DNA of 62,398 bases from Altererythrobacter sp. C41 (lineage in GTDB: Bacteria > Pseudomonadota > Alphaproteobacteria > Sphingomonadales > Sphingomonadaceae). Position 1 is the stretch's first letter. Each line of letters starts with the position of its first letter. The notes under the pieces are model-generated. The model was not told the DNA's origin, did no database searches, and saw nothing but the letters and a program-made list of their open reading frames with translations. Where the stretch lies: NCBI RefSeq assembly GCF_016803135.1, contig NZ_JAEVFE010000012.1, forward strand, positions 1-62,398, written 5' to 3'. This document shows positions 61,937 through 62,398 of the stretch, in pieces. Both the position numbers and the translations under genes were made by a program.

Positions 61937-62281
61937 TATCTGATCGTTATACCAGATTTGATTTTGTGGATGGCCCCAGAAATGCCCCCACAACTAGAAT
62001 ACTGGAATGGTTCGAGTACCACTTCAGCCAACTTCCGGCCGCTTCGAACGCGTACCAAACACGGCGGCGAAAGACAAACCTTGGCCGCTTTGTATGGGCA
62101 GGCCGGGCCTCTGCAGTCGGATAGCCGTCATCCGTGTCCGCTCACCAGTCAGATGCATTTTCGAACGCGATTTTCCAGGCCTTAATGGCTAATAAGGTGA
62201 TCGGGTTGGTAGCTAATTGGCTCCGACGCGGTGCGCTCTGCTTTCAAGCGCATTGGTCTTCAGGGCGCACGTGACGTGACC

Positions 62282-62302
62282 CCCAGCTTTCCTCCAGCTG
62301 GG
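62282..62302. repeat. 7-bp inverted repeat CCCAGCT / AGCTGGG
   Basis: CCCAGCT (62282-62288) and AGCTGGG (62296-62302) flank a 7-base loop. Together with the larger repeat further right it may belong to the end of a mobile element or to a terminator. Confidence 0.45.
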
Positions 62303-62341
62303 ATTAGAGCCGGGCGGTTGTTTTGCGCATGAGCGCGGTTG

Positions 62342-62396
62342 AAGCAATGGGCTGCGCAGCGGAGCCCGTAGGGCGTAGCGGAGCAGGCCATTGCTT
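62342..62396. repeat. Hairpin with 9-bp perfect arms AAGCAATGG / CCATTGCTT, followed by T-run
   Basis: AAGCAATGG (62342-62350) pairs with CCATTGCTT (62388-62396), and inner CTGC / GCAG segments extend the stem after a one-base mismatch. The right arm runs into TTTT at the window end. The shape resembles a terminator or a long REP-like or element-end hairpin. The sequence ends here, so what lies beyond cannot be seen. Confidence 0.5.
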
Positions 62397-62398
62397 TT

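Larger units (their letters stand above)
61695..62398. other. Non-coding right end with several inverted repeats
   Basis: No gene of recognisable family is present. Short open frames of 60-76 codons occur on the plus strand but have no ribosome sites or homology. The segment around 61900-62000 is richer in A+T than the rest. The structure seen is listed separately: inverted repeats at 61912-61936, 62282-62302 and 62342-62396. It may be the edge of an inserted element, since the repeats cluster at the very end, but no transposase is visible. Confidence 0.5.

Noticed and set aside
1-62398. CRISPR arrays, tRNA, rRNA, riboswitches and intact insertion sequences
   Set aside because: Looked for on reading both strands; no regularly spaced repeats, cloverleaf, FMN riboswitch before ribB or transposase was seen.

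Overview
The window is a high-G+C stretch packed with catabolic genes and looks like a sphingomonad (Novosphingobium/Sphingobium/Sphingopyxis type) accessory region. Support for this is indirect: an 'Asp-Ala-Asn-x-I-V-V-T-A-R-R-R'-type TonB-dependent receptor next to a P450/putidaredoxin-like pair, several acyl-CoA dehydrogenases, Fe/2-oxoglutarate oxygenases, SDRs and Spinster-like MFS carriers. There are no rRNA, tRNA, CRISPR or phage genes, and no intact transposase. Layout from the left: (1) 1-4226, the 5' part of etfB, a TauD-type oxygenase, a divergent D-aminoacylase-like amidohydrolase and an FAD ferredoxin reductase. (2) 4325-16359, a minus-strand operon of 12 genes, mostly overlapping or nearly touching: FMN monooxygenase, zinc alcohol dehydrogenase, intradiol ring-cleavage dioxygenase, isocitrate-lyase/PEP-mutase family enzyme, AMP-forming CoA ligase, Cys-less thiolase-like protein, DUF35 protein, FAS1-type hydratase, CitE-like lyase, PhyH oxygenase, an unrecognised 301-aa protein and an acyl-CoA dehydrogenase. 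A GntR regulator and an SDR lie upstream. (3) 18301-20030, a paralogue of the 301-aa protein coupled to an SDR. (4) 20062-32240, a three-component Rieske oxygenase operon with thiolase and acyl-CoA dehydrogenase, an ABM-domain protein, ribB with a degenerate second domain, an IclR regulator, and a divergent operon of an ADP-forming-type CoA ligase, a FadB/J-like bifunctional enzyme and an enoyl-CoA hydratase-family protein. TGTCGACA palindromes occur in the three promoter regions around the IclR gene. (5) 32273-47088, acyl-CoA dehydrogenases, MmgE/PrpD, an MECR-like reductase, an isochorismatase-like hydrolase, a second D-aminoacylase-like protein, aldehyde dehydrogenase, GMC oxidoreductase, amidohydrolase-2, an atypical SDR and an FAD_binding_2 flavoprotein. 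(6) 47164-61694, a LysR regulator divergent from P450, ferredoxin, TonB receptor and MFS, then SDRs, an FMN alpha-hydroxyacid dehydrogenase-like enzyme, aldehyde dehydrogenase, an NTF2-like protein and two more MFS carriers. (7) 61695-62398, a non-coding right end with strong inverted repeats.

How the parts may work together (inference): imported organic substrates (TonB receptor, MFS) are hydroxylated by the Rieske, P450, FMN or 2-oxoglutarate oxygenases. Alcohols and aldehydes are oxidised by SDR, ADH, GMC and ALDH enzymes, rings are opened by the intradiol dioxygenase, and acids are activated to CoA thioesters. These are then shortened by acyl-CoA dehydrogenase, hydratase and either thiolase or a steroid-side-chain-style retro-aldolase, with ETF taking the electrons. 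Several amide-type hydrolases hint at N-acyl or amide substrates. The actual substrate cannot be read from sequence alone.
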